Assembly: GCA_944393175.1 (NCBI GenBank)
Contig: CALXZH010000030.1
Location: 1 to 64,000, forward strand
Direction: 5' to 3'
Origin: an uncultured Alphaproteobacteria bacterium
GTDB taxonomy: Bacteria > Pseudomonadota > Alphaproteobacteria > RF32 > CAG-239
Length of the DNA: 64,000 nucleotides
Each line of letters begins with the position of its first letter. Position 1 is the first letter of the stretch. This document shows positions 43,386-53,246 of this stretch, piece by piece. Position numbers and translations under genes: made by a program. The notes beneath the pieces were generated by a model. The model did not search any database and had not been told where the DNA came from. It saw only the letters and a list, made by a program, of their open reading frames with translations.

Positions 43386-44157
43386 ACCCGACGTCAGAAA
43401 AATAGGAATATTTGTAGCAACTGGTTTAGTTTGTTTTGCGCTGATATTGGGAAGTTACATAAAAAAAGTCTTTTTCCCTGATGACAGCAACACGGTTGTG
43501 ATGTATTTTCAAGAATCCATCAAAGGCTTAAACGTCGGCTCTTCGGTTGTGTTCCAAGGGGTTGAAATCGGAAAAGTCTCGCAAATTGACCTGGTAGCCA
43601 ATCTCAAAGATTTAACCTTCAGCATTCCGGTTTATGTCGAGTTGGATGTTTCAAAATCAATCGTGTCGGGCGATGACAAGCAAAGCCGCCAACAAATTTT
43701 GGATGCGTTGATTCATAAAGGCCTGCGCGCTCGTTTAACCGCTCAAAACTATCTGACCGGACAGTTAATGATAGAATTGGTCATGATGCCGGAAACCCCG
43801 GTAATAATGGAAAATCTTGCTCAAGATAAAGATTTGTTGCAAATTCCGACCATTTTATCACCGTTGCAAGAATTTTCGCGTGGCTTGCAAAACATACCGT
43901 TCCAAAAGATTGCCGACAAGTTAGGTCAAATGGCTGATTCGCTTAATAAACAAATACCGGTTGTCTTGCCGCAAATTTCAGAAGCCGCCACAAGCATAAG
44001 CAAAGTCTTTAGCACCAATGCCAGACTGTCAACCGAAGCTCTGGGCAATTTCAATCGTGCCTTGGTTAATGTCAGTGCGGCGGCGCAGTCGCTAAAAGAT
44101 TTAACAGACTATCTGGAGCGTCATCCGGAAGCACTCTTGCGAGGAAAGGAAAAATAA
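43375..44157 (+). CDS. mlaD: MlaD-family MCE-domain protein
   Basis: 260 residues: one N-terminal membrane helix (residues 10-28) and an MCE domain (about 40-120, FQESIKGLNVGSSVVFQGVEIGKV). A helical C-terminal tail follows. MCE rings bind lipids and form the periplasmic tunnel above the permease. Confidence 0.92.
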   Translation: MVNKPDVRKIGIFVATGLVCFALILGSYIKKVFFPDDSNTVVMYFQESIKGLNVGSSVVFQGVEIGKVSQIDLVANLKDLTFSIPVYVELDVSKSIVSGDDKQSRQQILDALIHKGLRARLTAQNYLTGQLMIELVMMPETPVIMENLAQDKDLLQIPTILSPLQEFSRGLQNIPFQKIADKLGQMADSLNKQIPVVLPQISEAATSISKVFSTNARLSTEALGNFNRALVNVSAAAQSLKDLTDYLERHPEALLRGKEK

Positions 44158-44158
44158 A

Positions 44159-44728
44159 ATGAAGAAACTGGCACTTTTAGGCGTCATTGTATTAGTTGCG
44201 GCTTGTTTTTATCGCACGCCGAATTCCATGTTTTATGGCTTGCGCGCCATTGCCCCGCAAACAATCTATAGCAAGCCCCGTATAAACGTTGCTCTTAATC
44301 GTGCGGTTATTCCGAGCTATCTTGATAAGCCGCAAATTGTCATGCGCGCTCCCGATGGCGTCGAGTGGCAAATCTCAGAATATAACCGTTGGGGCGAAAC
44401 GTTGAGCTCGCTTTTGCAACGCGTTTTGGCAGATGACTTGAGCTTAGCTCTGCCTAACTCAATTGTTAAGCCGCAAACGTTCAGTGCCGAAAGTTATGAC
44501 TACTATGTTTCTATCGAAATTAATCGTATGGACGGAACCTGGGGCAAAGAAGCGGTCTTAGATACCTGGTGGACCATAACCGATGATGCCAATCAAGTCA
44601 TCACTCGCAAAAAAACTAACTTAAGCGCGCCTTTAGGCAAAACTTATGAAGAATATGCCCAAATACAAAGCCAACAACTCTCAACTCTGGCAGCAGATAT
44701 TGCCGCCGAACTGGCAAGGCTCAAATAA
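44159..44728 (+). CDS. ABC-type transport auxiliary lipoprotein (PqiC-like)
   Basis: 189 residues with lipobox VAAC (Cys16). The fold pattern (SMFYGLRAI..., INVALNRAVIPSYLDKPQIV, TYEEYAQIQSQQLSTLAADI) fits the ABC_trans_aux/PqiC lipoproteins that accompany MCE systems at the outer membrane. It follows mlaD by one base. Confidence 0.8.
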   Translation: MKKLALLGVIVLVAACFYRTPNSMFYGLRAIAPQTIYSKPRINVALNRAVIPSYLDKPQIVMRAPDGVEWQISEYNRWGETLSSLLQRVLADDLSLALPNSIVKPQTFSAESYDYYVSIEINRMDGTWGKEAVLDTWWTITDDANQVITRKKTNLSAPLGKTYEEYAQIQSQQLSTLAADIAAELARLK

Positions 44729-44738
44729 GGGTGCGATA

Positions 44739-45041
44739 ATGACGAAGCAACACCAAAAATATTTATTGCGCGGCTTAGTTTTTGTCGCCGGCTTTATGGC
44801 CGTAGCTTACGCCGCACTTTATGTCTTAAATGCCGAGAAACCCTTGCCCGAAGTAACGCCTTTGCAGCAAGTTGTGCCCGGCCAAGCCCAACCGAGTGTC
44901 TATTTTGGCTTTTCGCGAGAAGAATGTCTGAAGCAAAATATGGCCTGGAATTTAGACGATAATAGTTGCCTGAACTTCTCTGATTTGAGCTTATGCTATT
45001 CTCTGGAAGGCAATTGGCAATACCCCGCCAAATGCAAATAA
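44739..45041 (+). CDS. Small membrane-anchored Cys-containing protein, unknown
   Basis: 100 residues from ATG 44739 (AAGG eight bases upstream). One membrane helix (residues 10-27), a Pro-rich linker and a periplasmic tail with four Cys (EECLKQNMAWNLDDNSC, LCYSLEGNWQYPAKC). Last gene of the Mla-like operon; the paired Cys suggest two disulfides. A role in the lipid-transport system is contextual inference. Confidence 0.55.
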   Translation: MTKQHQKYLLRGLVFVAGFMAVAYAALYVLNAEKPLPEVTPLQQVVPGQAQPSVYFGFSREECLKQNMAWNLDDNSCLNFSDLSLCYSLEGNWQYPAKCK

Positions 45042-45049
45042 TGAATAAA

Positions 45050-45080
45050 AAAAACGCCGATATTTAATCGGCGTTTTTTT
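45050..45080. terminator. Bidirectional terminator after the Mla-like operon
   Basis: AAAACGCCGAT (from 45051) pairs with ATCGGCGTTTT (ending about 45077), with A- and T-runs outside. Shared with the convergent membrane-protein gene. Confidence 0.85.
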
Positions 45081-45091
45081 CTACTCAGATT

Positions 45092-46063
45092 TTAGGCCTT
45101 AGGTTTTCTGCCTTTCTTTTTGGCAGGCACAACCTCTGAGGCAACTTCTCCTTTTGCTTTAGACTTTGACGCTGCTTTTTTAGATGATTTTGTTGTTTTT
45201 GCAGCAACGTTTTTTTTCTGAGCAACGGTCTTTTTCTTTGCTCTTGACACTGTCTTAGGAGCTGAGGAGGTTGATTCTTTAGAAGACTTTACAACCACAT
45301 CTTGAGGCAATTGTGGCGTTTGAACTCCAGAGGCGTCTGGTAATTCAAAACCTTTGAGGAGATGGATTAAATAAAATTGCAAAGCCACCACCACAATCAC
45401 CGAGGCCCACATGCCGACATTTAAGCCTGTAATAAATTTCAAAATTCCAAATAAAATTAGGGTCGTAACAAAAGCCACCATGCTCAAACGCATTTTTTTG
45501 TTAAAATCAAGATTAACTTTTGTAAGAGCGGCAATGATGGCGGCAACGGCCGAGTAGAGGAGCGTCATTAAAAAATAAAAGACAAACAGCCCTGCAAAAA
45601 CAAATATAGCAACACTAAAGGCCGTCCAATTAATGAAAGACGTGAAAGCGTCCGTATAATCTTTTTGTTCCAATTCGAAGTCACCGTCAAGTTTATATGT
45701 CCGCGCCTCATTTTCATTAATCAGGTAAAGAAAGGACTTTGTAATATAAACACCTTGTTCCAGTAAATTAATATCTAAAACATCGGAAGTTGTATCCAAA
45801 ACGATTGGAACAGGATAAAAATTGTCATCATCACTGTATCTGATATGAACAACTTTGTAAGTATCTTCCGGTTCAACAATTTGTCCGCCGATAACTTTAA
45901 TTGGTAAAAGTTGATCTGCTACTTGTTGAGCATAAGGAATTGCATCGGTTGTAATCATTTTGGTTGCAACGCCGCAGATAATACCCAGCACCAAAGCGAG
46001 CAAGGCTAAATACTTCAAACCGATACCTTGTCCGTTGGCAATATAATTAATAATTTTTTTCAT
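45092..46063 (-). CDS. Membrane protein (DUF1189-like) with Lys/Ala-rich tail
   Basis: 323 residues. Membrane helix at 18-36, an extracytoplasmic domain (40-145), three to four helices (150-245) and then a 75-residue tail made mostly of Lys, Ala, Ser and Thr ending KKKGRKPKA. The body resembles DUF1189 membrane proteins. The tail resembles histone H1-like or AT-hook sequences and may touch nucleic acid or acidic lipids from the cytoplasmic side. Family call is tentative. Confidence 0.5.
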   Translation of the reverse strand: MKKIINYIANGQGIGLKYLALLALVLGIICGVATKMITTDAIPYAQQVADQLLPIKVIGGQIVEPEDTYKVVHIRYSDDDNFYPVPIVLDTTSDVLDINLLEQGVYITKSFLYLINENEARTYKLDGDFELEQKDYTDAFTSFINWTAFSVAIFVFAGLFVFYFLMTLLYSAVAAIIAALTKVNLDFNKKMRLSMVAFVTTLILFGILKFITGLNVGMWASVIVVVALQFYLIHLLKGFELPDASGVQTPQLPQDVVVKSSKESTSSAPKTVSRAKKKTVAQKKNVAAKTTKSSKKAASKSKAKGEVASEVVPAKKKGRKPKA

Positions 46064-46229
46064 CTATTTACTCCTTAGCAAATATTCTTGTTTTTACTAA
46101 TATACTGTCTTTTCTAAAATAATCAAACGCAAAATCACAAAAATAAAAATTCTGTATGTATAAAAGAGGATAGAAATTATTTTATAAAATACTATATTAA
46201 GTAAGTGATAAATAAATAGGAGAATGACA

Positions 46230-46775
46230 ATGATAATCAGTGAAATAAAGGGAGATCAAGTCTATTCAACCGAAATCAAGCCCAGCCGTTGGCGCTTGGT
46301 CTCCGGGACAATAATGTTGTTTTTTGCTGCCTATATTTGGTTTCATCCGCTGGCCACAATGGTAGGACTGGCACTTTATTTAGGATTGGCTTTTATCGTT
46401 ATGGGCGTAGGCTACTTAGCGGTTTCTACCAAAGCCACGATTGGTCGCGATATGTTTGTAGGCATGTTGGACATTTTGGTTGGTATCATTTTGGTGTCTA
46501 ATTTAGGCATAACCGCCGCGACCATGCCGATAATTTTAGCTTTTTGGAGCTTGGCTGTAGGTATAGTTCAGTTGGTTGAAGCCTACCAATTAAAAAAATT
46601 GGGCTTTAGTTGGAGTATGCCGATTATTTCTGGCGTAGTAGGCGTTGTCTTTGCTTACCTGATTTTAGCCTATCCTTTACTTGGAATGCTAACCTTAAGC
46701 ACCTTAATAGGTGTTTATGTATTGCTGTATGGCATGTTTGAGATTATGTCCTATTTTATGCTCAAACGCCTTTAA
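46230..46775 (+). CDS. HdeD/DUF308-family membrane protein
   Basis: 181 residues, six hydrophobic helices in three pairs, the HdeD pattern; HdeD is linked to acid resistance in enterobacteria. ATG 46230 is chosen because AGGAG lies seven bases upstream, while ATG 46224 would leave one base. Single gene with its own terminator. Confidence 0.75.
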   Translation: MIISEIKGDQVYSTEIKPSRWRLVSGTIMLFFAAYIWFHPLATMVGLALYLGLAFIVMGVGYLAVSTKATIGRDMFVGMLDILVGIILVSNLGITAATMPIILAFWSLAVGIVQLVEAYQLKKLGFSWSMPIISGVVGVVFAYLILAYPLLGMLTLSTLIGVYVLLYGMFEIMSYFMLKRL

Positions 46776-46787
46776 TATGGTATAAAA

Positions 46788-46817
46788 AAATAAGCCCCGC
46801 AAAGGGGCTTGTTTTTT
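46788..46817. terminator. Bidirectional terminator
   Basis: AAGCCCC (46792-46798) pairs with GGGGCTT (46804-46810) around GCAAA, with an A-run before and a T-rich run after. Confidence 0.85.
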
Positions 46818-48138
46818 AGAGTTCTTCGTCTTCATCATTATGCTCTTTCACTTGAGCTTTGACTTTAGTAATTCGCATATTGTCGACATCAGTTACTTCA
46901 TAAACACAGTAGTTATCTTCGACTTTATCGCCTACTTTAGGCTCTCTTCCGAGCAACCCGAAGACATAACCGCCGATAGTGCTTTCCTCATACTCAATAT
47001 TAGGTAAGCCCATACACTCATATGCATCTTCAATCAGATAAGTCCCTTCAAACAGACAAGTATTGTCACTAATCATTTTCATGGGTTCTTCTTCGGCATC
47101 ATCGTGTTCATCCATAATGTCACCGACTAACTCTTCCAAAATATCTTCCATCGAGAGCATACCGGCAGTTCCGCCGTATTCATCTACCACGATTGCAATA
47201 TGAATATGTTTTGCCATCATTTGATGCAAGATTTCTGAAATAGACTTATTTTCGGGAACAAAAAGAATTTTGCGAGCAATTTTGCTCAAAATATCTTTAT
47301 CGTGCAGTTCGTCTTGATGTTCCAAAAGGTCGCGAATATGAATCATTCCGACAATGCTGTCTTTATCATCTTTACACAAAGGATAACGAGTATGTTTATT
47401 GCTTTTTACAAATTCCATAATTTCATTATATCCGTCATCAAGGAACAAACATTTCATATCTTGTCTCGGAATCATAATTTCATGAGCGCAGATTTCAGAG
47501 AAATCAATGGCATTTTGTATAATTTCGCCTTCTGTATCGTCAATTACACCGTCTTTTTGCGAGGCGTTAATAATGAGTTTGATTTCCTCTTCGGAGTGAG
47601 CATCATCAGTTTCGTTGGAAACTCTGGTCCCCATGAGGTGCAAGATAGCGTTGGTCACATGGTCAAACACCCAAATAAATGGGGCAAAGATTTTATTGAA
47701 GATATAGAGCGGTCTGGCAATTGCTAAGGCATAGCGTTCGGTGTGTTGAATAGCCAAAGACTTTGGCACCAACTCGCCCAAAACCACGTGCAATAAGGTA
47801 ATAAAAGCAAAGGCCACACCAAAGCTGACCGAGTGAAGCAAAATGGTATTTCCGTTAAAAAATCCGCCGAACCACAATTCCAGCAAGCGCGAAACGGCCG
47901 GCTCACCAATCCAACCTAAGCCAAGGGAGGCGAGGGTAATACCGAGCTGAATGGCACTCAGATAAGTATTGAGCCTTTCGGTAATTTTGAGGGCGATTTT
48001 TGCTTGTTTGCTGCCGCCGTGAGCTAATTCTTCCAGTTTAGTTCTTCTAATTTTAACGATAGCGAATTCAGAAACCACAAAAAAGGCATTAGTAAACACA
48101 AGAAACAACACTAACGCCATATAAAAAACGTACATCAT
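46816..48138 (-). CDS. HlyC/CorC-family CNNM transporter-like protein
   Basis: 440 residues from ATG 48138. An upstream in-frame extension exists but lacks a normal ribosome site; AAGG at 48161-48156 would place translation near an ATT codon. Order: CNNM/DUF21 membrane domain (1-190), CBS pair (about 205-330) and CorC_HlyC domain (350-430, STIGGYVFGLLGREPKVGD). Related proteins are linked to Mg or Co export. Confidence 0.85.
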   Translation of the reverse strand: MMYVFYMALVLFLVFTNAFFVVSEFAIVKIRRTKLEELAHGGSKQAKIALKITERLNTYLSAIQLGITLASLGLGWIGEPAVSRLLELWFGGFFNGNTILLHSVSFGVAFAFITLLHVVLGELVPKSLAIQHTERYALAIARPLYIFNKIFAPFIWVFDHVTNAILHLMGTRVSNETDDAHSEEEIKLIINASQKDGVIDDTEGEIIQNAIDFSEICAHEIMIPRQDMKCLFLDDGYNEIMEFVKSNKHTRYPLCKDDKDSIVGMIHIRDLLEHQDELHDKDILSKIARKILFVPENKSISEILHQMMAKHIHIAIVVDEYGGTAGMLSMEDILEELVGDIMDEHDDAEEEPMKMISDNTCLFEGTYLIEDAYECMGLPNIEYEESTIGGYVFGLLGREPKVGDKVEDNYCVYEVTDVDNMRITKVKAQVKEHNDEDEEL

Positions 48139-48284
48139 GATATTATAAATGATTACCTTATAAAAAATTACAATCAATTACTAATTATAATTATCCGATT
48201 GCAGATGTCAAGGGCTCCATCCATAAGACAGAATAACTACAATTATCATCTGAAGTTTAATATGAAAAGATTACTAATTGATTA

Positions 48285-50654
48285 CTAAGGATTATTTTTT
48301 TCATCATCCTTTTGAATTTTAATAACATGGAAGGACACGGGAAAATTAATGCCCAATTCGCGAAAACGATTTAATATTGTTTCTCTTATAGCATTGGTAA
48401 CATCATTTTTATTATACACATTAGCAACAAAACAATTAAGTTGCAGTTCAAGTCCGGTTGTTTTAAGGTCTTTAATATTCACCCAAGGCATCGGATTTTT
48501 TAAGACCAGGGAATTATCCAAAGCAATATCGACCAATGTTCTTCTGACCCTTTCCACCTCACAATCATAATCAACCGCCACATTAATTTCGATACGTCCG
48601 ATTTTATCGGCATAAGTCAAATTTACCAAAGAACTTGAGATAATCTCGGCATTAGGAATAATAATATTTGCTTTATTTGAGGCTTCAAGCGTTGTTGAGC
48701 GAATATTTATTTGTTTGACCACGCCTTCTTGTCCGTTGATAATGACCCAATCCCCGGGTTTAAGCGGTCGTTCAAACAAAATTGTAAGACCGGCCACAAG
48801 GTTGCTGACCATATTTTGCAAACCTAAACCGGCACCGAGAGACAACGCACCGGCAATAATGGCAATACTTCCGAAACTTCCGCCCATCACGGCAATAGCA
48901 ATTATAATTGAGATAAAGAACCCCAAAAAGCCAATTCCGGCCACCAAAGAATTTTTAATACCATCATCCATATCAATTTGGCTGAGAACACCGGTCGCAA
49001 AACTTCCTTTAATCAGCTTAAACACAAACAAGGAAATAAAAAATGCCACAATTCCCAACAAAATGGACACAATCGAAATATGAATACCGCCAAAATTAAA
49101 CCCAATCAGAAAACTTTTTAAGTTAAGCAGAAAAATATCGACCGACACGCCCCAACAGCTCAAAATACCAAGAATTGCCACCAAGCCGATAAGCGGTGTC
49201 AGAATAATTCGACACCAGAGTTCGATTTTTAAGAGATTTTTTTTGCTGACTTTGAGGCGCACCGTAAAAATTTTGAGCTTAAAAAGCAGATGCAGTAAAT
49301 ACAAAACGATTTTGTTCAACACGTAGAACCCGCAGGCAATCAACGCCGAACCGATAAATTTGTTAATGATAAATTCGGACAAGCTGACATAGCCGAGCAA
49401 GGATAAGCCAAAGGCAAACAAAATAAAAATCCCGATACTCAAACTGATTTTAGAAGATGTATCCAAACCCTGCTCGTCATTATCAGCATCATTTTCGATA
49501 GGGGAGGTATAAAGCGCTCTCAAGGCCAACCAAATAATGCAAAAGGCCTTAATGGCGTTTGCCAAAATACTCAAAGCATAAATAATGGTTGCATCATGTT
49601 GTACTTCCGAGGCCAACACCTGAAAAAAAGTCACGCTGCAAACAGCAATACTCGCCGGATGCAAACTCTGATAAATGGCCACGGCTTTGTCATTTGCCAA
49701 TTCCACAATGCGCCACTTGGCATGATACGGGGCCAAAACAATTTTAGCCACCGAAACAAACAGAATATAATATATGCCAAACCATGCCAAATTTTGCAAA
49801 AACACGCCGAAGTCCGAGGTAATGATGAGTTTTTCTTGCTTAATCCAAAGCAAAAAGAAGAGCAAAGCCAAAGTCGGCAAAGCGCCTCTTGCCACCCACT
49901 CCCAAAGCGCCACTTTGAGCTTCTGGCCATAAGTCGGTGCACTGATTTCTTGCCCATATCCGCAATGACGTTTAATAAACTTGCCGACAACGAAGGTAAA
50001 AACCCAAACCAAAAAGAGCAAAACAGCCGCTAAAATAAGATTATTTTTTTGCAGATTTTTCTCTTGTTGGGGGAGATTTTCAAACCACTTCACGGGAGAC
50101 AAAGCCAGTTCATACGTAAATTTGAAAAAACTCAATAACGAGGCGCCAAACTCTTGCGGGGCTAAAATGGAGCTTTCTTTAAGCATAATGTCATTAAACA
50201 GCTGAGAATTTCTCTGTTTAAGAATTAAACCGTTAATTTCATCAATTTTGGCATTGGCCAATTCGGCTGAGGCAATTTTGGTCTTGATTTTATCGGCCTG
50301 CAGGTTAAATTCTTGGCGTTGGGCACGAATTTCGGCCGGTTCTTTACCATCTTTTTCCAAGAGTCCATCAAGTGTTTTGAGTTTTTTTAATACAATTTCC
50401 AGATTTTCCAATTCCACCGATTTTTCTTTAATCAACAAACTTCTGGTCTCATCTAAGTTTTGCAAAACTTCCGATGTGTCGGCGGCATCAATTTTGCCCG
50501 ATGAAACTTGTTTTTCTATCAAATTAAGCGTTTGATTAATTTGCACAAAATCAATATTTTGCGTACTATCTGCCAAAACATCTTGTGCCAAAACCAAGTT
50601 ATTTTGCACAACTAAGCAAAAAAGCCCAACCAGACTTATTAAAAATTTTTTCAT
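48285..50654 (-). CDS. Large MscS-family mechanosensitive channel
   Basis: 789 residues from ATG 50654, seven bases after GCAGGAG. Signal peptide, a helical periplasmic coiled-coil region (30-165), around ten membrane helices and the MscS core. The pore helix is Gly/Ala-rich (IAGALSLGAGLGLQN), followed by LFERPLKPGDWVIING and the cytoplasmic beta domain. Architecture resembles YbdG/MscK-type large channels. Protects against hypo-osmotic shock, in keeping with the nearby glucan genes. Confidence 0.85.
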   Translation of the reverse strand: MKKFLISLVGLFCLVVQNNLVLAQDVLADSTQNIDFVQINQTLNLIEKQVSSGKIDAADTSEVLQNLDETRSLLIKEKSVELENLEIVLKKLKTLDGLLEKDGKEPAEIRAQRQEFNLQADKIKTKIASAELANAKIDEINGLILKQRNSQLFNDIMLKESSILAPQEFGASLLSFFKFTYELALSPVKWFENLPQQEKNLQKNNLILAAVLLFLVWVFTFVVGKFIKRHCGYGQEISAPTYGQKLKVALWEWVARGALPTLALLFFLLWIKQEKLIITSDFGVFLQNLAWFGIYYILFVSVAKIVLAPYHAKWRIVELANDKAVAIYQSLHPASIAVCSVTFFQVLASEVQHDATIIYALSILANAIKAFCIIWLALRALYTSPIENDADNDEQGLDTSSKISLSIGIFILFAFGLSLLGYVSLSEFIINKFIGSALIACGFYVLNKIVLYLLHLLFKLKIFTVRLKVSKKNLLKIELWCRIILTPLIGLVAILGILSCWGVSVDIFLLNLKSFLIGFNFGGIHISIVSILLGIVAFFISLFVFKLIKGSFATGVLSQIDMDDGIKNSLVAGIGFLGFFISIIIAIAVMGGSFGSIAIIAGALSLGAGLGLQNMVSNLVAGLTILFERPLKPGDWVIINGQEGVVKQINIRSTTLEASNKANIIIPNAEIISSSLVNLTYADKIGRIEINVAVDYDCEVERVRRTLVDIALDNSLVLKNPMPWVNIKDLKTTGLELQLNCFVANVYNKNDVTNAIRETILNRFRELGINFPVSFHVIKIQKDDEKNNP

Positions 50655-50734
50655 CGCCACACTCCTGCACATCAGCAAAAATATGGCGATGAAAATGTCA
50701 TCTTCAAGAGAGACGAGGCTTTTTTATTGTGTGT

Positions 50735-52078
50735 TTATTGCCCAATGGTGACGCAAAAACCGTTTTCAGTGTTGCTAAAGGTCACATTGCAGTCATAAAA
50801 TTTGGCAATTTTGCGCACAATGGAGAGCCCCAAACCGCTACCGGTTTCTTTTTGCCCTGCCGGACGGAAAAAGCGTTGCCCGAGCAAAGACAGATTTTTT
50901 TCAGCCACTAAGGTTTGCGAGTTCATCACTTGGAGCTTACCATTCGTCATTTCAACCCGAATGACCGCTCCTTGAGGGCTGTATTTTACCGCATTGTCCA
51001 CCAAATTGCGAATGAGTAGAGCCGCTAAAACCGAATTTCCCTTCTCAAACGGAGCTAAACCATCCAATTCAAGTTTAATGTGCAAAGATTTTTCTTTAAT
51101 CTTTTCGGCATAGTCTTCCAAAATTTGTGCAATCAAGTGCTTCCAATCAATTATATGGTCGTCACTTAATTGTGCCGCTGAGGTTGTGTCAATCTTTGAT
51201 AGGGCTAGGAGTTGCTCAACCAAACGGGCACAGCGGCTAATGCCTTGCTCCATCTTTTGCAGAGCTTTTGCGCGCTCTTGTTCATCACTCATTGACATTT
51301 CCAAAACCTCTAATTGCACTTTGAGAGCACTTAAAGGCGTTCTAAGCTCATGTGCGGAATCTGAGATAAAACTTCTCTCACGGTTAAGCATCTGCTCGGT
51401 TTGTTTGAGCAAAGCGTTCATTGCATTAATCAAGGGCAAAATCTCTTTGGGCAATTTTGTGTTGGGAATGGGGGACAAATCGCCTTCCTTGCGCCCTTGC
51501 ACCTCTTTGGCCAATTTTGCCAAAGGCGAGAGTTCATATGTTATTACTAAAATCATCACGATTAAGAGGAGGGCTAAACCAATTCCCCAAGGCGTAATAA
51601 ATTCTTCGGCCATGTCCCAGGCAATATCTTCGCGGTATTCAAGTTCTTGCCCGACGGCAATCACAAATTTATTATCTGCGGAATATACCCAAACAATCCG
51701 CCACCTTTCGCCATCAACGATTTGTTCAACATAGGAGCCGATAACCGGTGTATACGTAAAATCTTTACCGTTTTCGTCATCGTGAAAAACTTTTTGTCCG
51801 TCTGTGGTAAACACCGCAAAGCCGATTGCCTCATCTTCATCATCGGCATGAGCAATATGTTTGAGGTTTTGATTGGTTTGTTTTTGCACCAAAGGTGAGG
51901 AAAATTCCCAATCGGCGGCGGCTAGTTGTCTGGCCAAGGCAATTTGATAGGTATCAAAAAATTCATCGATTTTTTCTCTTGTTTCAAGCCAAGACATAGC
52001 GCCGGCGATTGCCCCGAACACACCGGCAATCAACACAAACAAGATAATGAGCCTGAGTTTAAGACTGAGTTTTTTCAT
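50735..52078 (-). CDS. qseC: Sensor histidine kinase, QseC-like
   Basis: 447 residues. Two membrane helices (8-27 and 166-188) enclose a periplasmic sensor with acidic clusters (HADDEDEAIG, HDDENGKD) that could bind cations. HAMP-like linker, H-box FISDSAHELRTPLSALK, N-box RNLVDNAVKYSP and G-box GSGLGLSIV. The start overlaps the regulator stop (TAATG). The ygiW-qseB-qseC order matches enterobacteria; the ligand is not inferable. Confidence 0.82.
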   Translation of the reverse strand: MKKLSLKLRLIILFVLIAGVFGAIAGAMSWLETREKIDEFFDTYQIALARQLAAADWEFSSPLVQKQTNQNLKHIAHADDEDEAIGFAVFTTDGQKVFHDDENGKDFTYTPVIGSYVEQIVDGERWRIVWVYSADNKFVIAVGQELEYREDIAWDMAEEFITPWGIGLALLLIVMILVITYELSPLAKLAKEVQGRKEGDLSPIPNTKLPKEILPLINAMNALLKQTEQMLNRERSFISDSAHELRTPLSALKVQLEVLEMSMSDEQERAKALQKMEQGISRCARLVEQLLALSKIDTTSAAQLSDDHIIDWKHLIAQILEDYAEKIKEKSLHIKLELDGLAPFEKGNSVLAALLIRNLVDNAVKYSPQGAVIRVEMTNGKLQVMNSQTLVAEKNLSLLGQRFFRPAGQKETGSGLGLSIVRKIAKFYDCNVTFSNTENGFCVTIGQ

Positions 52079-52734
52079 TAATCCTCCACAATATATCCTA
52101 TTTTGTTGATTGTTTTAATAAAGTCTTTGCCGAGCTTTTTGCGCAAATGGTGAACATGCACTTCCACGGCATTGCTTTGCACTTCGTCGCCCCAAGAATA
52201 GATTTTGTTTTCAATCACTTCTTTTGAGAGCACTTTGTTTTTGTTACGAAGCAGAAGTTCCAACACAATCAGCTCTTTGGGTGAAAAAGTAACTTCTTTT
52301 CCCATAAAACTAATACGTCTGGTTTGCGGGTCAAACACCACACCCTTGTGCTCCAGTTGCGGGCTGACTTGTCCGTTTTGGCGACGAATAAGGGCATTTA
52401 AGCGGGCTTGAACTTCTTTGAGCGAGAAGGGTTTTGCCAAATAATCATCTGCCCCGAGGTTAAGACCTAAAATGCGCTGGTCAATGTCGCCTCTGGCACT
52501 CAAAATTAACACCGGTTCTTTCTTGCCGGCATTTCGCCAGCTCTCCAAAATCTCCAATCCGTCTTTTTGCGGCAAACCCAGATCTAGAATAACCGCATCA
52601 TAAGGAGCTTGCAACAATGCTTCCTCGCCATCATCGCCGTCTTGAAACCAATCAACCGTAAAGCCCATTTTTTCAAGCCCGGTTTTGATACCATCACCGA
52701 TAAGTTCATCATCTTCAATTAACAACACCCGCAT
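52078..52734 (-). CDS. qseB: OmpR-family response regulator, QseB-like
   Basis: 218 residues. Receiver domain with acidic pocket EDD (7-9), phosphoacceptor Asp51 (AVILDLGLP) and Lys in YLAKPF; winged-helix DNA-binding domain with [13 protein letters not shown]. QseB and PmrA belong to the same subgroup, and a matching CTTAAG repeat lies upstream of ygiW. Confidence 0.88.
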   Translation of the reverse strand: MRVLLIEDDELIGDGIKTGLEKMGFTVDWFQDGDDGEEALLQAPYDAVILDLGLPQKDGLEILESWRNAGKKEPVLILSARGDIDQRILGLNLGADDYLAKPFSLKEVQARLNALIRRQNGQVSPQLEHKGVVFDPQTRRISFMGKEVTFSPKELIVLELLLRNKNKVLSKEVIENKIYSWGDEVQSNAVEVHVHHLRKKLGKDFIKTINKIGYIVED

Positions 52735-52756
52735 GGAAAGCTCCTTATTCTTACGC

Positions 52757-52790
52757 CTGCAGCCCCGAGCTTTTTTCTCGGGGACTGCAG
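52757..52790 (-). other. Intergenic hairpin between ygiW and qseB
   Basis: CTGCAG-CCCCGAG (52757-52769) pairs with CTCGGGG-A-CTGCAG (52777-52790): 13 base pairs with one bulge and a T/C loop. On the minus strand no U-run follows, so it is more likely an mRNA processing or stability element, or a partial terminator that lowers qseBC relative to ygiW. Confidence 0.65.
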
Positions 52791-52808
52791 TTTCTTCCTA
52801 AAGTCAGA

Positions 52809-53183
52809 TTATTTTTTCAAAGCTACGCTGTCAACATCAATTTCGGTCTTAAAGAAGTCTTTGTCAACTTCACCTTGGATAACGATGGTGTCTTTCGGGG
52901 TAACGTTTACGCCTCTCCAGTCCTCGTTGTCGATTTCAACCGTAACGCTGCCTGTTGCATCTTTGAAGAGGTATTTTTCGCCGCCCAAACTTTTTTCGAT
53001 TTGTCCGACCAAAACAACCGGCGTATCGTCATTGAGCTTCAAAGCCTCGGAAACTGAACTTGGTTCTAATCCCGGACCTTGAAAACCGCCCATATTGGCT
53101 TGTCCCTGAAAACCTGCGGCAAATGCATTGACGCTCAATCCTAAAGCAACAACAAAAGCAGAAGCTGTGATAAATTTATTCAT
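52809..53183 (-). CDS. ygiW: YgiW/NirD-family periplasmic BOF-domain protein
   Basis: 124 residues with a signal peptide (1-22, ending AFA) and one BOF/OB-type domain: TPVVLVGQIEKSLGGEKYLFK and VTVEIDNEDWRG. YgiW-type proteins respond to stress and envelope signals and are QseBC partners in enterobacteria. First gene of the operon. Confidence 0.85.
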   Translation of the reverse strand: MNKFITASAFVVALGLSVNAFAAGFQGQANMGGFQGPGLEPSSVSEALKLNDDTPVVLVGQIEKSLGGEKYLFKDATGSVTVEIDNEDWRGVNVTPKDTIVIQGEVDKDFFKTEIDVDSVALKK

Positions 53184-53246
53184 GTTTTTTCTCCTTAAAA
53201 TAAAAGTGGTTTGTCCTTAACTACAAACTCACTTTTACATTGCCTC

